From assembly GCF_007714205.1 (NCBI RefSeq), contig NZ_VMQU01000012.1:1-64000 (forward strand): 64,000 bases of DNA, written 5' to 3'. Source of the stretch: Mycobacterium helveticum. Lineage in GTDB: Bacteria > Actinomycetota > Actinomycetes > Mycobacteriales > Mycobacteriaceae. Shown one piece after another: positions 17,321-27,008 of this stretch; within the stretch, counting starts at the first letter, position 1, and each line of letters begins with the position of its first letter. The notes under the pieces are model-generated. The model was given only the letters and a program-made list of their open reading frames with translations, was not told where the DNA came from and searched no databases. The translations under genes were made by a program, and so were the position numbers.

Positions 17321-18163
17321 ATGATCGAGATCACGCTGCTCGGAACCGGCAGCCCCGTCCCCGACCCCAACCGCGCCGGTCCGGCCACCCTGGTGCGCGC
17401 CGGCGGCCAGGTTTTGCTGGTGGACTGCGGGCGCGGGGTGCTGCAACGCGCCGCGGCGGTCGGGGTGGGCGCCGCCGGGTTGTCGGCGCTGCTGCTCACC
17501 CACCTGCACAGCGACCACATCGGCGACCTCGGCGACCTCCTCATCACCCGCTGGATCAGTACCTTCGCGCCCGATCCGGCGCCGCTGCCGATCATCGGGC
17601 CGCCCGGCACCGCCGAAACGGTCGAGGCGACGCTGCAGGCGTTCCGCCACGACATCGGCTACCGGATCGCTCATCACGCCGACCTCGACGTGCCGCCGGC
17701 GGTGCAGGTCCACGAGCACACCGACGGGCCGGTGTGGGACCGCGACGGTGTGTCGATCCGGGTCGCCCCCACCGATCACCGGCCGGTGGCGCCGACCATC
17801 GGGTTCCGCATCGAGTACGGCGGGGCGTCGGTGGTGCTGGCCGGGGACACGGTGCCCTGCGCCACCCTCGACGGGCTGGCCGCCGGGGCCGACGCCCTGG
17901 TGCACACCGTGATCCGCAAGGACATCGTCGCCAACATCGCGCAGCAGCGGCTGCAGGACATCTGCGATTACCACTCCTCGGTGCAGGAGGCGGCGGCGAC
18001 GGCGGCCCGCGCCGGCGTGGGCACCCTGGTGATGACGCACTACGTGCCGGCGCTGGTGCCCGGCCAGGAGGAGCAGTGGCGGGCGCTGGCGGCCGGCGAG
18101 TTCGGCGGGCGCATCGAGCTCGGCGACGACCTGCACCGGGTGGAGGTCAACGGCCGGCCGTGA
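17321..18163 (+). CDS. RNase Z-like metallo-beta-lactamase-fold protein (Rv2407 homologue)
   Basis: A 280-residue member of the RNase Z/ElaC group, expected to process tRNA 3' ends or act as a related hydrolase. Zinc ligands are in the [16 protein letters not shown] motif (HxHxDH), with further His/Asp in [10 protein letters not shown] and [12 protein letters not shown]. The N-terminal strand [20 protein letters not shown] is typical of RNase Z. M. tuberculosis has PE24 (Rv2408) after this gene; here the next gene is the transglutaminase, 52 bases on and convergent. Confidence 0.85.
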   Translation: MIEITLLGTGSPVPDPNRAGPATLVRAGGQVLLVDCGRGVLQRAAAVGVGAAGLSALLLTHLHSDHIGDLGDLLITRWISTFAPDPAPLPIIGPPGTAETVEATLQAFRHDIGYRIAHHADLDVPPAVQVHEHTDGPVWDRDGVSIRVAPTDHRPVAPTIGFRIEYGGASVVLAGDTVPCATLDGLAAGADALVHTVIRKDIVANIAQQRLQDICDYHSSVQEAAATAARAGVGTLVMTHYVPALVPGQEEQWRALAAGEFGGRIELGDDLHRVEVNGRP

Positions 18164-18215
18164 CCGCGGTTCGCCGAAAGTCCCAGCGCCGTAACGGCAA
18201 CCGGCTGCCGCCCGG

Positions 18216-19055
18216 TCAGGCCAGGCGGGTGACCTCCACGATGACGTCGAGGTCGGTCGCCCCCTCGCCGGAGTAGATGCCTTTCAGCGGGGCGACGTCG
18301 GCGTAGTCGCGCCCGGCGCCCACGCTGACGTACTGCTCGGTGATCTCGCTGTCGTTGGTGGGGTCGTAGCTCCACCAGTCACCGGTCCACGCCTCGATCC
18401 AGGCGTGGCTGCGCCCGTCCACGGTGTCACCGACGACGGCGTCGCTCCTGGGGTGCAGGTAACCGGACACATAACGGCACGGGATGCCCATGGCGCGCAA
18501 CAGCATCAGCGACAGGTGCACGAAGTCCTGGCACACGCCCCTGCCCGCCCTCAGCGCGTCCAGGCCCGAGGAATGCACGCTGGTGGTTCCCGGCAGGTAG
18601 TCCAGCTCGCCGCGCACCCACTCGGCCGCGACGACGACGGCGTCGGCGGGCTCGTGGCTTTTCGCGAGCTTCCTGCCCACCGAGCTGAGGCGCTTGCTGG
18701 CCGGGGTGTGCGGGGTAGGACGGACCAGTTCGTCGAACCGGTCGATCACGGGCCCGGAACACAGGTCGCTCCAGCCGGCGTCCCTCGACGGCGGCTGGAG
18801 CGGCTCCGTCTCGACGACCGACGACGACATCACCGTGAGATCGGCGTGCGGCGCATGCAGGTCGAACGCCGTGACGGCGGTGCCCCAGTAGTCGATGTAG
18901 CGGTAGGACCGGCTGGCCGGGATGGTTTCGACGCGGTTGAGGATGACGTTCTGCCTGCCGTTGGACCGCGGGGTCAGCCGGGCTTCGTTGTAGGAGGCGA
19001 TCACCGGCGCCTGATAGGCGTAGCCGGTGGTGTGCACCACCCGCATTCGCCACAT
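18216..19055 (-). CDS. Transglutaminase-like protein (Rv2409c homologue)
   Basis: A 279-residue protein with an N-terminal beta domain (residues 1-150, TTGYAYQAPVIASYNEARLT) and a transglutaminase core. The catalytic triad is visible as Cys in AGRGVCQDFVHLSLML, His in GRSHAWIEAWTGD and Asp in WSYDPTND. These proteins always travel with the alpha-E and circularly permuted ATP-grasp proteins upstream, and the set is thought to form and modify peptide or amide bonds. Its substrate is unknown. The ATG at 19055 shares one base with the TGA of the upstream gene. Confidence 0.88.
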   Translation of the reverse strand: MWRMRVVHTTGYAYQAPVIASYNEARLTPRSNGRQNVILNRVETIPASRSYRYIDYWGTAVTAFDLHAPHADLTVMSSSVVETEPLQPPSRDAGWSDLCSGPVIDRFDELVRPTPHTPASKRLSSVGRKLAKSHEPADAVVVAAEWVRGELDYLPGTTSVHSSGLDALRAGRGVCQDFVHLSLMLLRAMGIPCRYVSGYLHPRSDAVVGDTVDGRSHAWIEAWTGDWWSYDPTNDSEITEQYVSVGAGRDYADVAPLKGIYSGEGATDLDVIVEVTRLA

Positions 19056-20032
19056 CAGGGCTCCCCCTTTTTGCCGACCAACCCGCCGTTGTGGCCGGCA
19101 TCCGACCACGCCACCCACGGGGTGATGTGAAAGTACTGCAGCGCCAATGCTTCCCCGACGTCATGACAGGTTCGCTGCAGGCTCGCCAGCCGCGTGTCCA
19201 ACGACTCGAGCAGCACCCCGGGCTGCACGAATTCCAGCTCGCTGCGGGCCTGACCGAGCAGCCGCTGCGGCTCGATGGTCGCCCCGATCCGGCTTTGCGG
19301 ATTGTGCAGCAACTCCTCGAGGTTGTGTTCGGCCAGCCGCAGCGAGTAGAAGACCGACCGCGGGAACAGCCGGTCGAGCAACATGAACTCGACCACCCGT
19401 CCCGCGTCCAGCACGCCGCGGTAGGTGCGCAGGTAGGTGTCGTGCGCACCCGCCGAGCGCAACAACGTCACCCAGGCCGGCGACGAGGCGCTGTCCCCGA
19501 CCCGCGACAGCAGCAGCCGCACCGTCATGTCCACGCGCTCGATGGCGCGGCCCAACAGCATGAACCGGTACCCGTCGTCCCGGGAGAGCGTCGAATCGGC
19601 CAGGCCGGCGAACATCGCCGCCCGGCCCTCGATGAACGACAGAAACTCGTGCGGCCCAAGGCGTTTGGCGGCACGCTGCCGCTCACCCAGGGCATGGTAG
19701 GTGGTGTTCAGGCACTCCCAGATCTCACTCGAGGTCACTTCGCGCGCCGACTTCGCGTTCTCCCGCGCGGCCGTCACCGCGTCGACGATCGAGGATCCCC
19801 CGGAAAGGTCGGTGCTGTAGGCGACCAGGTCGGTCAGCGACCACACGTCCAGGTCATGGGCGGGAGGGTCGATGCCCAGCACCCGCAGCAGCAGCCGCGA
19901 CGCCTGGTCGGGATCGACGCTGGAGTCCTCGAGCAGTTGATGCAGGGCGACATCGAGGATGCGCGCGGTGTCGTCGGCCCGCTCGACGTAGCGGCCGATC
20001 CAGTACAGCGCCTCCGCGTTGCGGGCCAGCAT
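19055..20032 (-). CDS. Alpha-E domain protein (Rv2410c homologue)
   Basis: A 325-residue all-helical DUF403 protein. The signature begins at the N-terminus, MLARNAEALYWIGRYVERAD, with later RTYRGVLDAGRVVEFMLLD. It sits between the ATP-grasp gene and the transglutaminase gene with single-base stop/start overlaps on both sides, so the three proteins are translationally coupled and probably act together. Biochemical function is unknown. Confidence 0.88.
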   Translation of the reverse strand: MLARNAEALYWIGRYVERADDTARILDVALHQLLEDSSVDPDQASRLLLRVLGIDPPAHDLDVWSLTDLVAYSTDLSGGSSIVDAVTAARENAKSAREVTSSEIWECLNTTYHALGERQRAAKRLGPHEFLSFIEGRAAMFAGLADSTLSRDDGYRFMLLGRAIERVDMTVRLLLSRVGDSASSPAWVTLLRSAGAHDTYLRTYRGVLDAGRVVEFMLLDRLFPRSVFYSLRLAEHNLEELLHNPQSRIGATIEPQRLLGQARSELEFVQPGVLLESLDTRLASLQRTCHDVGEALALQYFHITPWVAWSDAGHNGGLVGKKGEP

Positions 20033-21690
20033 CAGCGGGTCCTCTGCGCGCGTTGCTGCTGTTTTTGCTGCGGTTGCTCATTCTGATGCTGCTTTTGCCT
20101 CGGGTGGCCCTCGTGCGCCGGGTCCGGCGGGGGCTCGGGCAGCGAACGCACCAACTCGGCGGCGCCCAGCTCACGGTCGGCGGCCGCCGCGCGGGGTGCC
20201 AGCACCCAGGTGTCCTTGGAGCCGCCCCCCTGGCTGGAGTTGACCACCCGGGAGCCCTCGACCAGGGCCACCCGGGTCAGGCCGCCCGGCAGCACCCACA
20301 CGTCGTCGCCGTCGTTGACCGCGAACGGCCGCAGGTCGACGTAGCGGGGGGCCAGTGAGTTGTCCACCTGGGTGGGCACGGTCGACAGTTCCATCATCGG
20401 CTGCGCGATCCAGCTGCGCGGATCGTCGCGGATCTTCTTGGCGACGGCGGTCAGTTCCTTCACGGAGGCGTGCGGACCGAACACGATCCCGTAGCCCCCG
20501 GACCCCTCGACCGGCTTGAGCACCAGTTCGTCGATCCGGTCCAGCACCTCGTCGCGTTCGTCGTCCAGCCAGCAGCGCAAGGTGTCGACGTTGGCCAGCA
20601 GCGGCTTCTCCCCGAGGTAGTACTCGATCATCGTCGGCACGTACGTGTAGACGAGCTTGTCGTCGCCGACCCCGTTGCCGATCGCGCTGGAGACGACGAC
20701 GTTGCCGGCGCGGGCGGCGTTGACCAGGCCGGCCACCCCCAGCACCGAGTCGGCGCGGAACTGCAGCGGGTCCAGGTACGCGTCGTCGATGCGCCGGTAG
20801 ATGACGTCGACCTGACGCTCGCCCTCGGTGGTGCGCATGTAAACCTGGTTGTCCCGGCAGAACAGGTCACGCCCCTCGACCAGCTCGACGCCCATCTGCC
20901 GGGCCAGCAGCGAATGCTCGAAATAGGCCGAGTTGTGGACTCCGGGGGTGAGGACGACGACGGTGGGGTCCGCCTCGTTGGTGGCCGCCGAGTTGCGCAG
21001 TGCGCGCAGCAGGTGCGCGGCGTAGTCGTCGACGGCACGCACCCGGTGGGTGGCGAACAGGTTCGGGAACACTCGCGCCATGGTGCGGCGGTTCTCCATG
21101 ACGTACGACACGCCCGACGGTGAGCGCAGGTTGTCCTCCAGCACCCGGAAATTGCCCCGCTCGTCGCGAATCAAATCGATACCCGCGACGTGGATGCGGA
21201 CGCCGTTGGGCGGGACGATGCCGACGGCCTGGCGGTGGAAATGCTCGCAGGACGTGATCAGGCGGCGCGGGATGACGCCGTCGTTCAGGATTTCCTGGTC
21301 CCCGTAGATGTCGTCGAGGTACATCTCGAGGGCCTTGACCCGCTGGATGATGCCGCGCTCCAGCCGGCTCCATTCGGGCCCGGAGATCACCCGCGGCACC
21401 AGGTCGAGGGGGAATGGCCGCTCCTGACCCGACAGCGAGAACGTGATGCCCTGGTCGATGAACGCGCGGGCCAGCGCTTCGGCGCGGGCCCTCAGATCCG
21501 AGGCGTCCGACGGTGCGAGTTCGGCGTAGATGCCCTTGTAGGGGCCGCGGACGGCGCCCTGGGCGTCGAACATCTCGTCGAACGCCATCGAGTAGGAGTC
21601 CGAAGTGTCGTACCCGCCGAAGATGTGCTCGGCGGGTAGCAGGCCGCGCGGGCCGCGTTTGGTTTCCTCGAGATGGTTCGCGGCACTCAC
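20032..21690 (-). CDS. Circularly permuted ATP-grasp protein (Rv2411c homologue)
   Basis: A 552-residue DUF404/DUF407 protein with a permuted ATP-grasp ligase fold, probably an amide- or peptide-forming enzyme. Recognisable blocks are HIFGGYDTSDSYSMAFDEMF, RVLEDNLRSPSGVSYVMENR, NPVEGSGGYGIVFGP-type sequence (VLKPVEGSGGYGIVFGP) and ALVEGSRVVNSSQGGGSKDT. The last 40 residues are unusual: Pro/Glu then a Gln-rich basic tail (RQKQHQNEQPQQKQQQRAQR) encoded by CTG/TTG-type repeats on the other strand. This tail is low complexity and unlikely to be catalytic. The gene is first in the three-gene unit and divergent from rpsT. Confidence 0.87.
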   Translation of the reverse strand: MSAANHLEETKRGPRGLLPAEHIFGGYDTSDSYSMAFDEMFDAQGAVRGPYKGIYAELAPSDASDLRARAEALARAFIDQGITFSLSGQERPFPLDLVPRVISGPEWSRLERGIIQRVKALEMYLDDIYGDQEILNDGVIPRRLITSCEHFHRQAVGIVPPNGVRIHVAGIDLIRDERGNFRVLEDNLRSPSGVSYVMENRRTMARVFPNLFATHRVRAVDDYAAHLLRALRNSAATNEADPTVVVLTPGVHNSAYFEHSLLARQMGVELVEGRDLFCRDNQVYMRTTEGERQVDVIYRRIDDAYLDPLQFRADSVLGVAGLVNAARAGNVVVSSAIGNGVGDDKLVYTYVPTMIEYYLGEKPLLANVDTLRCWLDDERDEVLDRIDELVLKPVEGSGGYGIVFGPHASVKELTAVAKKIRDDPRSWIAQPMMELSTVPTQVDNSLAPRYVDLRPFAVNDGDDVWVLPGGLTRVALVEGSRVVNSSQGGGSKDTWVLAPRAAAADRELGAAELVRSLPEPPPDPAHEGHPRQKQHQNEQPQQKQQQRAQRTR

Positions 21691-21732
21691 TGTTCAGATG
21701 CTGCCTCACTCGAGGAGATGGCAAGCCGGGGG

Positions 21733-21748
21733 TTCCCCTTTTGGGGAA
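21733..21748. promoter_or_regulatory. Short perfect hairpin in the Rv2411c / rpsT divergent region
   Basis: TTCCCC-TTTT-GGGGAA is a perfect 6-bp inverted repeat with a T4 loop. It sits about 95 bases upstream of rpsT and 43 bases upstream of the divergent ATP-grasp gene. It could be an operator or leader structure; nothing else identifies it. Confidence 0.3.
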
Positions 21749-21840
21749 AAACGTAACCGACTGATAACCTGGGCAGTCGCTGTCGGGGATATCGGATGCC
21801 GGTCCCAAGCAACCACCGAATCGAAGAAGGAAACTCAGGC

Positions 21841-22101
21841 GTGGCCAACATCAAGTCGCAGCAGAAGCGCAACCGCACGAACGAGCGCGCGCGCCTGCGC
21901 AACAAGTCGGTGAAGTCCTCGCTGCGCACCGCCGTTCGCGCGTTCCGTGAGGCCGCCCACAACGGCGACAAGCACAAGGCCGCCGAGCTGCTCGTCGCGA
22001 CCAACCGCAAGCTGGACAAGGCGGCCGGCAAGGGCGTGATTCACAAGAACCAGGCGGCCAACCGGAAGTCGGCGCTGGCCCGCGCCCTCAACAAGATCTG
22101 A
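21841..22101 (+). CDS. rpsT: 30S ribosomal protein S20
   Basis: An 86-residue basic protein that binds 16S rRNA in the small subunit (Rv2412 homologue). The sequence [20 protein letters not shown] through [20 protein letters not shown] and [10 protein letters not shown] is standard for S20. The GTG at 21841 is preceded by GAAGGAAA. An upstream in-frame ATG at 21796 would add 15 non-family residues and is rejected. Confidence 0.97.
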   Translation: MANIKSQQKRNRTNERARLRNKSVKSSLRTAVRAFREAAHNGDKHKAAELLVATNRKLDKAAGKGVIHKNQAANRKSALARALNKI

Positions 22102-22158
22102 GTCTCGCCGGCACGGCCCCCGGCCGGCCTCTCCCCCTGCTTCGCCCGCGCACGGGCC

Positions 22159-23118
22159 TCAGTCGGCCACCAGCTCGGCCACCCGCCTGACCGCGGATTC
22201 CAGCGCGTAGTCGGCGTCCGCGGCGGCCCCCTTCACGTCGGCGTTGAGAGCCGCCACCACCTTCATGGCGGTCGCCACCGTGTCCCGTGACCAACGCCGG
22301 GCCTGCTTCTGGGCTTTCTGCACCCGCCACGGCGGCATCCCCAGCTGCGCCGCCAAGCGGTAGGGGTCGCCCGACAGCGGCCCCACCCGGCCTATCGCGT
22401 GCACGGCCTCGGCCAGCGCGTCGGCGAGCACCACCAGCGGCTCGCCCCGCATCATCGCCCACCGCAGCGCCTCGGCGGCCCCCGCGACGTCGCCGGCCAC
22501 GGCCTTGTCCGCGATGTCGAACCCTTTCACCTCGGCCTTGCCGCTGTGGTAGCGCCGCACCGCGGCGGCGTCGACGACCCCGCCGGTGTCGGCGACCAGC
22601 TGCGAACAGGCCGACGCCAGCTCGCGGAGATCGGAGCCGACGGCGTCCAGCAGCGCGGTCACCGTCCGCTCGTCGACCTTGGCGCGCAGGGCACGGAACT
22701 CCTTGCGGACGAAGTCGACCCGTTCGGCGGCCTTGGTGACCCGCGCACACGGGTGCACCGCGGCGCCGAGCGACTGCAGTTCCTTGGCCAGCGCCTTGGC
22801 GCGCCCCCCACCGGAATGCACGACCACCAGCACGATTCCCGACGGGAGGTCGGCGGCGGCCGAGGCGATCACCCCGACCGCTTCCTTGCCCGCGTCGGCG
22901 GCGGCCTCGAGCACGACGATGCGTTCGTCGGCGAACAGCGACGGGCTCAGCAGCTCGGCGAGCTCGTAGGTACTGACCTCACCGGCCCGCATCCGGTTGA
23001 CCGGCACGTCGTTGGTGCCGGCCCGCTTGCGCGCCGCCCGCAGCACGTCGGCCACGGCCCGCTCGACCAGCAGATCCTCGTCTCCCAAGACCAGATGCAA
23101 CGACGAAACCTCGCTCAC
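22159..23118 (-). CDS. holA: DNA polymerase III delta subunit
   Basis: Clamp-loader subunit that opens the beta sliding clamp (Rv2413c homologue, 319 residues). Family features include [18 protein letters not shown] at the N-terminus, the AAA-like domain with [14 protein letters not shown], and the C-terminal helical domain ([34 protein letters not shown]). The GTG start at 23118 overlaps the comEC stop as GTGA, indicating coupling. The order comEA-comEC-holA is conserved in M. tuberculosis and many other bacteria. Confidence 0.95.
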   Translation of the reverse strand: MSEVSSLHLVLGDEDLLVERAVADVLRAARKRAGTNDVPVNRMRAGEVSTYELAELLSPSLFADERIVVLEAAADAGKEAVGVIASAAADLPSGIVLVVVHSGGGRAKALAKELQSLGAAVHPCARVTKAAERVDFVRKEFRALRAKVDERTVTALLDAVGSDLRELASACSQLVADTGGVVDAAAVRRYHSGKAEVKGFDIADKAVAGDVAGAAEALRWAMMRGEPLVVLADALAEAVHAIGRVGPLSGDPYRLAAQLGMPPWRVQKAQKQARRWSRDTVATAMKVVAALNADVKGAAADADYALESAVRRVAELVAD

Positions 23119-24683
23119 CCCACGATGGTGTCACGGGATTCTGACCGGGGAGCGACCAGTCCCGACAGCGACCAGGCCAGCAGGCACAGAAGAAAAAGCC
23201 CGCCGGCGTATCCGACCGCCATGCGAAACCGTCGCCGCCCCCCCAGCAGCTTGACCGCGACCAGCAGCACCACCGTGACGCCCCCCACCACCAGCACCCC
23301 CGGCACGCCCGACGGCACGGGCACGGCGGCCGCGGGCACCGCGGCCGACCACCGCGCCACGCCCAGGACCCACCACAGCTCGGGGCCCGTGAAGCGGATC
23401 AGCAGCCGCGCACCGGTCGGCCACAGCGGGTCCAGCACGGCCGCGGCGCTGCCCAGCACGGTGATCGGTGCGATCACGGGCGCCACCGCGAGGTTGGCCC
23501 CGGCAGCGACCAGGCTGACCCGGCCCGAGATGCCGGCCACCAGCGGGGCGGTGACCGCATGGGCGGCCCAGGCGACCGCGAACGCGTCCGCCGCAGGCCG
23601 GGGCCAGCCTCTGGCGACCAGGCGCCGCGACCAGGCCGGCGCGATCAGCACCAGCGCGGCCGTCGCCAGCACCGACAGCGCGAACCCCACGTCGACGGCC
23701 AGCTGGGGGGCGACGGCCACCAGCACCAGCACCGTGGCAGCCAGTGCCGGGAGCGCCTGGCGCCGGCGCGACGACAGCATGCCCGCCAACGTGATCGCCC
23801 CCATCACCGCCGCCCGCAGCACGCTCGCCGTCGGCTGCACGACGATGACGAACGCGACCAACGCGGCCGCGGCGAGCGCAACCGCCGCGCGCGGCCCGAT
23901 CAACCGCGCCGAGAACAGCACCGCCGCGCACACGATGGTGACGTTGGCCCCGGACACCGCCGTCAGATGCGTCATTCCCGCCGCACGAAACTCCCGGCCG
24001 ACCTCGGCGGTCACCGCCGAGGTGTCGCCGAGGACGAGGGCGGGCAGCATCGCACCCTGGGCGGCCGGCAGCGCGTCGCGGGCGCCGGCGGCGAAGCGCA
24101 TGCGCACCGCGTGAGCCGCCCGCTGGACCGCGCCGGCGGTGCCCACCGTCGGCCGCCCCGCGGCGTTGAGCACCGCGACGGTCAAGTCGTGGCGGGCCGG
24201 CCGGCTGATCCGGGCGGTGAACCGCACCGGTTGGCCCACCATCAGGTCACCGAATTCGGACGCTCGCGCGAAAACGACTACGCGACCCGACATTTCTTCT
24301 GCCCCCAAGCACACGAGGCCGGCACGGAACATCAGCCGTCCGCCGCCCAGCGCTATCGGGCTCTCGGTGGGGGTGACCGTCACCGGTGCCGCCGTCCCGA
24401 AGGCGGCGGTGATCGGGTGCCTGCCCAGCGCATCGCAGCGCAGGGCGATCGCGAGGCCGAATCCCGCACCCACGACCGCGACGGCGAGCAGCCCGGCACT
24501 GACCGCCCGCACGCGCGGGTGCTCGCCGGAACGGCCCCCCGCATAGCAGGCCAGCACGCCCGAAGCCGCGAGCAGCACGACGCAGCACCACGCCAGCGCC
24601 CGACCCACCGGCCACACGATCCCGGCGGCGGTCACCACCCAGCCGGTGAGCGCGGCCGGCACCAGGCGAACGTCGACGCGCAT
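23115..24683 (-). CDS. ComEC/Rec2-like DNA-uptake membrane protein
   Basis: A 522-residue polytopic membrane protein (Rv2414c homologue) of the competence ComEC family. The competence-domain signature lies around [20 protein letters not shown] and [20 protein letters not shown], followed by many hydrophobic helices (for example [17 protein letters not shown]). An N-terminal soluble OB-like segment precedes it. It ends shortly after the membrane part and lacks the C-terminal metallo-beta-lactamase domain of full ComEC proteins. ATG at 24683 ([12 protein letters not shown]) is chosen; an earlier ATG at 24866 would overlap comEA. With comEA next door, a role in DNA transfer is possible but unproven in mycobacteria. 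Confidence 0.88.
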   Translation of the reverse strand: MRVDVRLVPAALTGWVVTAAGIVWPVGRALAWCCVVLLAASGVLACYAGGRSGEHPRVRAVSAGLLAVAVVGAGFGLAIALRCDALGRHPITAAFGTAAPVTVTPTESPIALGGGRLMFRAGLVCLGAEEMSGRVVVFARASEFGDLMVGQPVRFTARISRPARHDLTVAVLNAAGRPTVGTAGAVQRAAHAVRMRFAAGARDALPAAQGAMLPALVLGDTSAVTAEVGREFRAAGMTHLTAVSGANVTIVCAAVLFSARLIGPRAAVALAAAALVAFVIVVQPTASVLRAAVMGAITLAGMLSSRRRQALPALAATVLVLVAVAPQLAVDVGFALSVLATAALVLIAPAWSRRLVARGWPRPAADAFAVAWAAHAVTAPLVAGISGRVSLVAAGANLAVAPVIAPITVLGSAAAVLDPLWPTGARLLIRFTGPELWWVLGVARWSAAVPAAAVPVPSGVPGVLVVGGVTVVLLVAVKLLGGRRRFRMAVGYAGGLFLLCLLAWSLSGLVAPRSESRDTIVG

Positions 24684-24726
24684 CGGCGCCGGCTCGCCGG
24701 AGGTGGGTGACCCGGACCGGCCAACG

Positions 24727-25569
24727 TCAGACGCGGACCAGGGCACGCAGCTTCTCCAGCCGTGCCGGGCCGATGCCGTCGACGTCGGCGAGCTGGTCGA
24801 CGCTGGTGAACTTGCCGTTGGCCTGCCGCCACGCCACGATCGCGGCGGCGGTGATCGGTCCGACACCCGGGAGGGTGTCGAGCTGCTCGACGGTTGCGGC
24901 GTTGAGGTCGAGCACCTGGCCCGGCTTCGGCTTCGCCGGCCCCGAGGCCGGCCCCGAGGCCGGGGCCGGTACCGGGCCGGAGGCCACCGAACTGCCCAGC
25001 CCCGCCGGCCGGCCCGGAGCGGGTGCCAGCCCGACCACGATCTGTTCGCCGTCGCCCAGTGGGCGGGCCATGTTCAGCCCGATGGTGTCCGCCCCGGCCA
25101 CCGCGCCGCCGGCGGCCTGCAGCGCATCGGCGATACGCGCGCCCGGCGCCAGGGTGACCAGCCCGGGAGTGTGCACCAGGCCGACGACGCTGACCACCAC
25201 CGGGTGGTCGGCGTCGGCCGGCGCAACGGCGCCCGGGCCGGCCGACGACCGGGGCGTGCCCGGGGACGTCTTCTCCACCGGGGGGAGTTTGGCCGACATC
25301 ACCGGTGCGGGCCGGTCACGCAACAAGGTGAACACGGTGACCAGCACGGCCAGCGCCGCCACGACCGCCAGCGCGATGGCACCGGCCCGGCCCGGATCGG
25401 CGCGCACCCTGGCCACCCAGCTCGGACCCGGCGACGCCGCGGGAAGCCACCGCGGCAGCAGCGAATCCGGGTCCTCCGCGGGCGCGCCGCCCGCATCGGC
25501 GGGCGGGTCGGCGTCGGGGTCGGCGGCGAGTCGTCGATGTAGTCGCTCGGCGGGAAGGTCTGTGCGCAT
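24727..25569 (-). CDS. ComEA-like helix-hairpin-helix DNA-binding protein
   Basis: A 280-residue membrane-anchored protein (Rv2415c homologue). One helix (IALAVVAALAVLVTVFTLL, about residues 64-85) anchors it. A SLBB-like domain (HPVVVSVVGLVHTPGLVTL to IVVGLAPAPG) follows. Two helix-hairpin-helix motifs at the end bind DNA (LDLNAATVEQLDTLPGVGPI, KFTSVDQLADVDGIGPARLE). The linker carries a 12-bp tandem repeat encoding Pro-Ala-Ser-Gly (24940s-24970s). In M. tuberculosis the gene upstream is eis; here the accessory block starts instead. Confidence 0.88.
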   Translation of the reverse strand: MRTDLPAERLHRRLAADPDADPPADAGGAPAEDPDSLLPRWLPAASPGPSWVARVRADPGRAGAIALAVVAALAVLVTVFTLLRDRPAPVMSAKLPPVEKTSPGTPRSSAGPGAVAPADADHPVVVSVVGLVHTPGLVTLAPGARIADALQAAGGAVAGADTIGLNMARPLGDGEQIVVGLAPAPGRPAGLGSSVASGPVPAPASGPASGPAKPKPGQVLDLNAATVEQLDTLPGVGPITAAAIVAWRQANGKFTSVDQLADVDGIGPARLEKLRALVRV

Positions 25570-25764
25570 GCGCCGACCGTAGGCGCGCCGGCCGACGAAA
25601 CGAGCCCGGCGAACGTCGTCGGCGAGCGAATTTGTGGATTAATCCGAGTCTGTGGACAACACTCGCACTCGATAGGTAAAGATGTAAGCCAAGCGAACGA
25701 CCTTGGTCGGGAAATGTCACTCCTCGGCGGGTCGCCACGTTCCCCGAGAGGACAGGAGGCTGCC

Positions 25765-26934
25765 ATGCAACTGGCGCTCACACCGGACGAGGCCGCGTTC
25801 CGCGACGAACTTCGCACGTTCTACACGACGAAGATCCCGCAGGAGCTGCGCGCGCGGGCGCGCGAGGGCGCGGCGTCGGTGCGCCGCGAGGACATCGTCA
25901 CCAGTCAAAAGATCCTGCACGAGCACGGCCTGGCGGTGCCGAACTGGCCGGTCGAGTGGGGTGGCAAGGACTGGACTCCCACCCAGCACCAGATCTGGGC
26001 CGACGAGATGCAGCTGGCGAGCGTCCCGGAACCGCTGAACTTCAACACCAAGATGGTGGGCCCGGTGATCGCCGAATTCGGCTCGGAGGAAATCAAACAA
26101 CGTTTCCTGCCGCCGACGGCCAGCCTCGACATCTGGTGGTGCCAAGGTTTCTCCGAGCCCGAGGCGGGTTCGGACCTGGCGTCGCTGCGCACGACCGCCG
26201 TCCGCGACGGCGACAGCTACATCGTGAACGGCCAGAAGACCTGGACGACGCTCGGCCAGTACGCGGACTGGATCTTCTGCCTGGTGCGCACCGACCCGCA
26301 GGCACCCAAGCGCCAGGCCGGCATCTCGTTCCTGCTCTTCGACATGAAGACGCCGGGTATCACCCTGCGGCCCATCAAGACGATCGACGGCGGCCAGGAG
26401 GTCAACGAGCTGTTCTTCTCCGACGTCCGGGTCCCCGCCAACCAGCTTGTCGGAGAAGAGAATCAGGGCTGGACCTACGCGAAATTCCTGCTGGGTAACG
26501 AGCGCACCGGCATCGCCGGGGTGGGGCGGACCAAGGTGCGCCTGGCCGAGGTGAAGAAGTACGCGGCCGAAACCGGAGTGCTCGACGATCCGCTGTTCGC
26601 GGCCCGGCTGGCCGAGGCCGAAAACGAGCTCCTCGCACTGGAACTCACACAGTCGCGGGTGGTGTCGGATTCGTCGGGCGGCAAGCCCAACCCGGCGTCG
26701 TCGGTGCTCAAGCTGCGCGGCAGCCAGTTGCAGCAGCTGGCCACCGAACTGCTCGTCGAGGTGGCCGGGGCCGATGCGCTGCCGGCCGACGGCCCGGATA
26801 TCGACGACATCTCGTCGCCGGCCTGGGCGCAACACAGCGCGCCGCACTACCTCAACTACCGCAAGACGTCGATCTACGGCGGCAGCAGCGAAGTGCAGCG
26901 CAACATCATCGCGTCCACCATTTTGGGCCTGTGA
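25765..26934 (+). CDS. Acyl-CoA dehydrogenase, FadE family (first of pair)
   Basis: A 389-residue flavoprotein that should introduce an alpha-beta double bond into an acyl-CoA. It has the three acyl-CoA dehydrogenase domains, with WWCQGFSEPEAGSDLASLRT and SYIVNGQKTWTT in the middle and the FAD/dimer signature RKTSIYGGSSEVQRNIIAST near the end. AGGAGG precedes ATG at 25765. A smaller second FadE follows; such pairs in mycobacteria (for example FadE28-FadE29) form mixed tetramers that act on bulky substrates such as sterol side chains, so a heteromer is likely. The last codons and stop lie inside a 17-bp repeat array. Confidence 0.88.
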   Translation: MQLALTPDEAAFRDELRTFYTTKIPQELRARAREGAASVRREDIVTSQKILHEHGLAVPNWPVEWGGKDWTPTQHQIWADEMQLASVPEPLNFNTKMVGPVIAEFGSEEIKQRFLPPTASLDIWWCQGFSEPEAGSDLASLRTTAVRDGDSYIVNGQKTWTTLGQYADWIFCLVRTDPQAPKRQAGISFLLFDMKTPGITLRPIKTIDGGQEVNELFFSDVRVPANQLVGEENQGWTYAKFLLGNERTGIAGVGRTKVRLAEVKKYAAETGVLDDPLFAARLAEAENELLALELTQSRVVSDSSGGKPNPASSVLKLRGSQLQQLATELLVEVAGADALPADGPDIDDISSPAWAQHSAPHYLNYRKTSIYGGSSEVQRNIIASTILGL

Positions 26935-26996
26935 AGATTTTGGGCCTGCGAATATCTTGGGCCTGCGAATATCTTGGGCCTGTAACATTTTGGGAT
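26921..26996. repeat. 17-bp tandem repeat over the fadE stop codon
   Basis: Consecutive near-identical 17-base units start at 26921, 26938, 26955 and 26972 (TTTTGGGCCTGTGAAGA, TTTTGGGCCTGCGAATA, TCTTGGGCCTGCGAATA, TCTTGGGCCTGTAACAT). A decayed fifth unit (TTTGGGATTGTG) follows. The first unit contains the Leu-Gly-Leu-stop end of the upstream fadE, so the array grew from its stop codon and now separates the two fadE genes by 74 bases. Confidence 0.93.
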
Positions 26997-27008
26997 TGTG
27001 AGGCAGCC

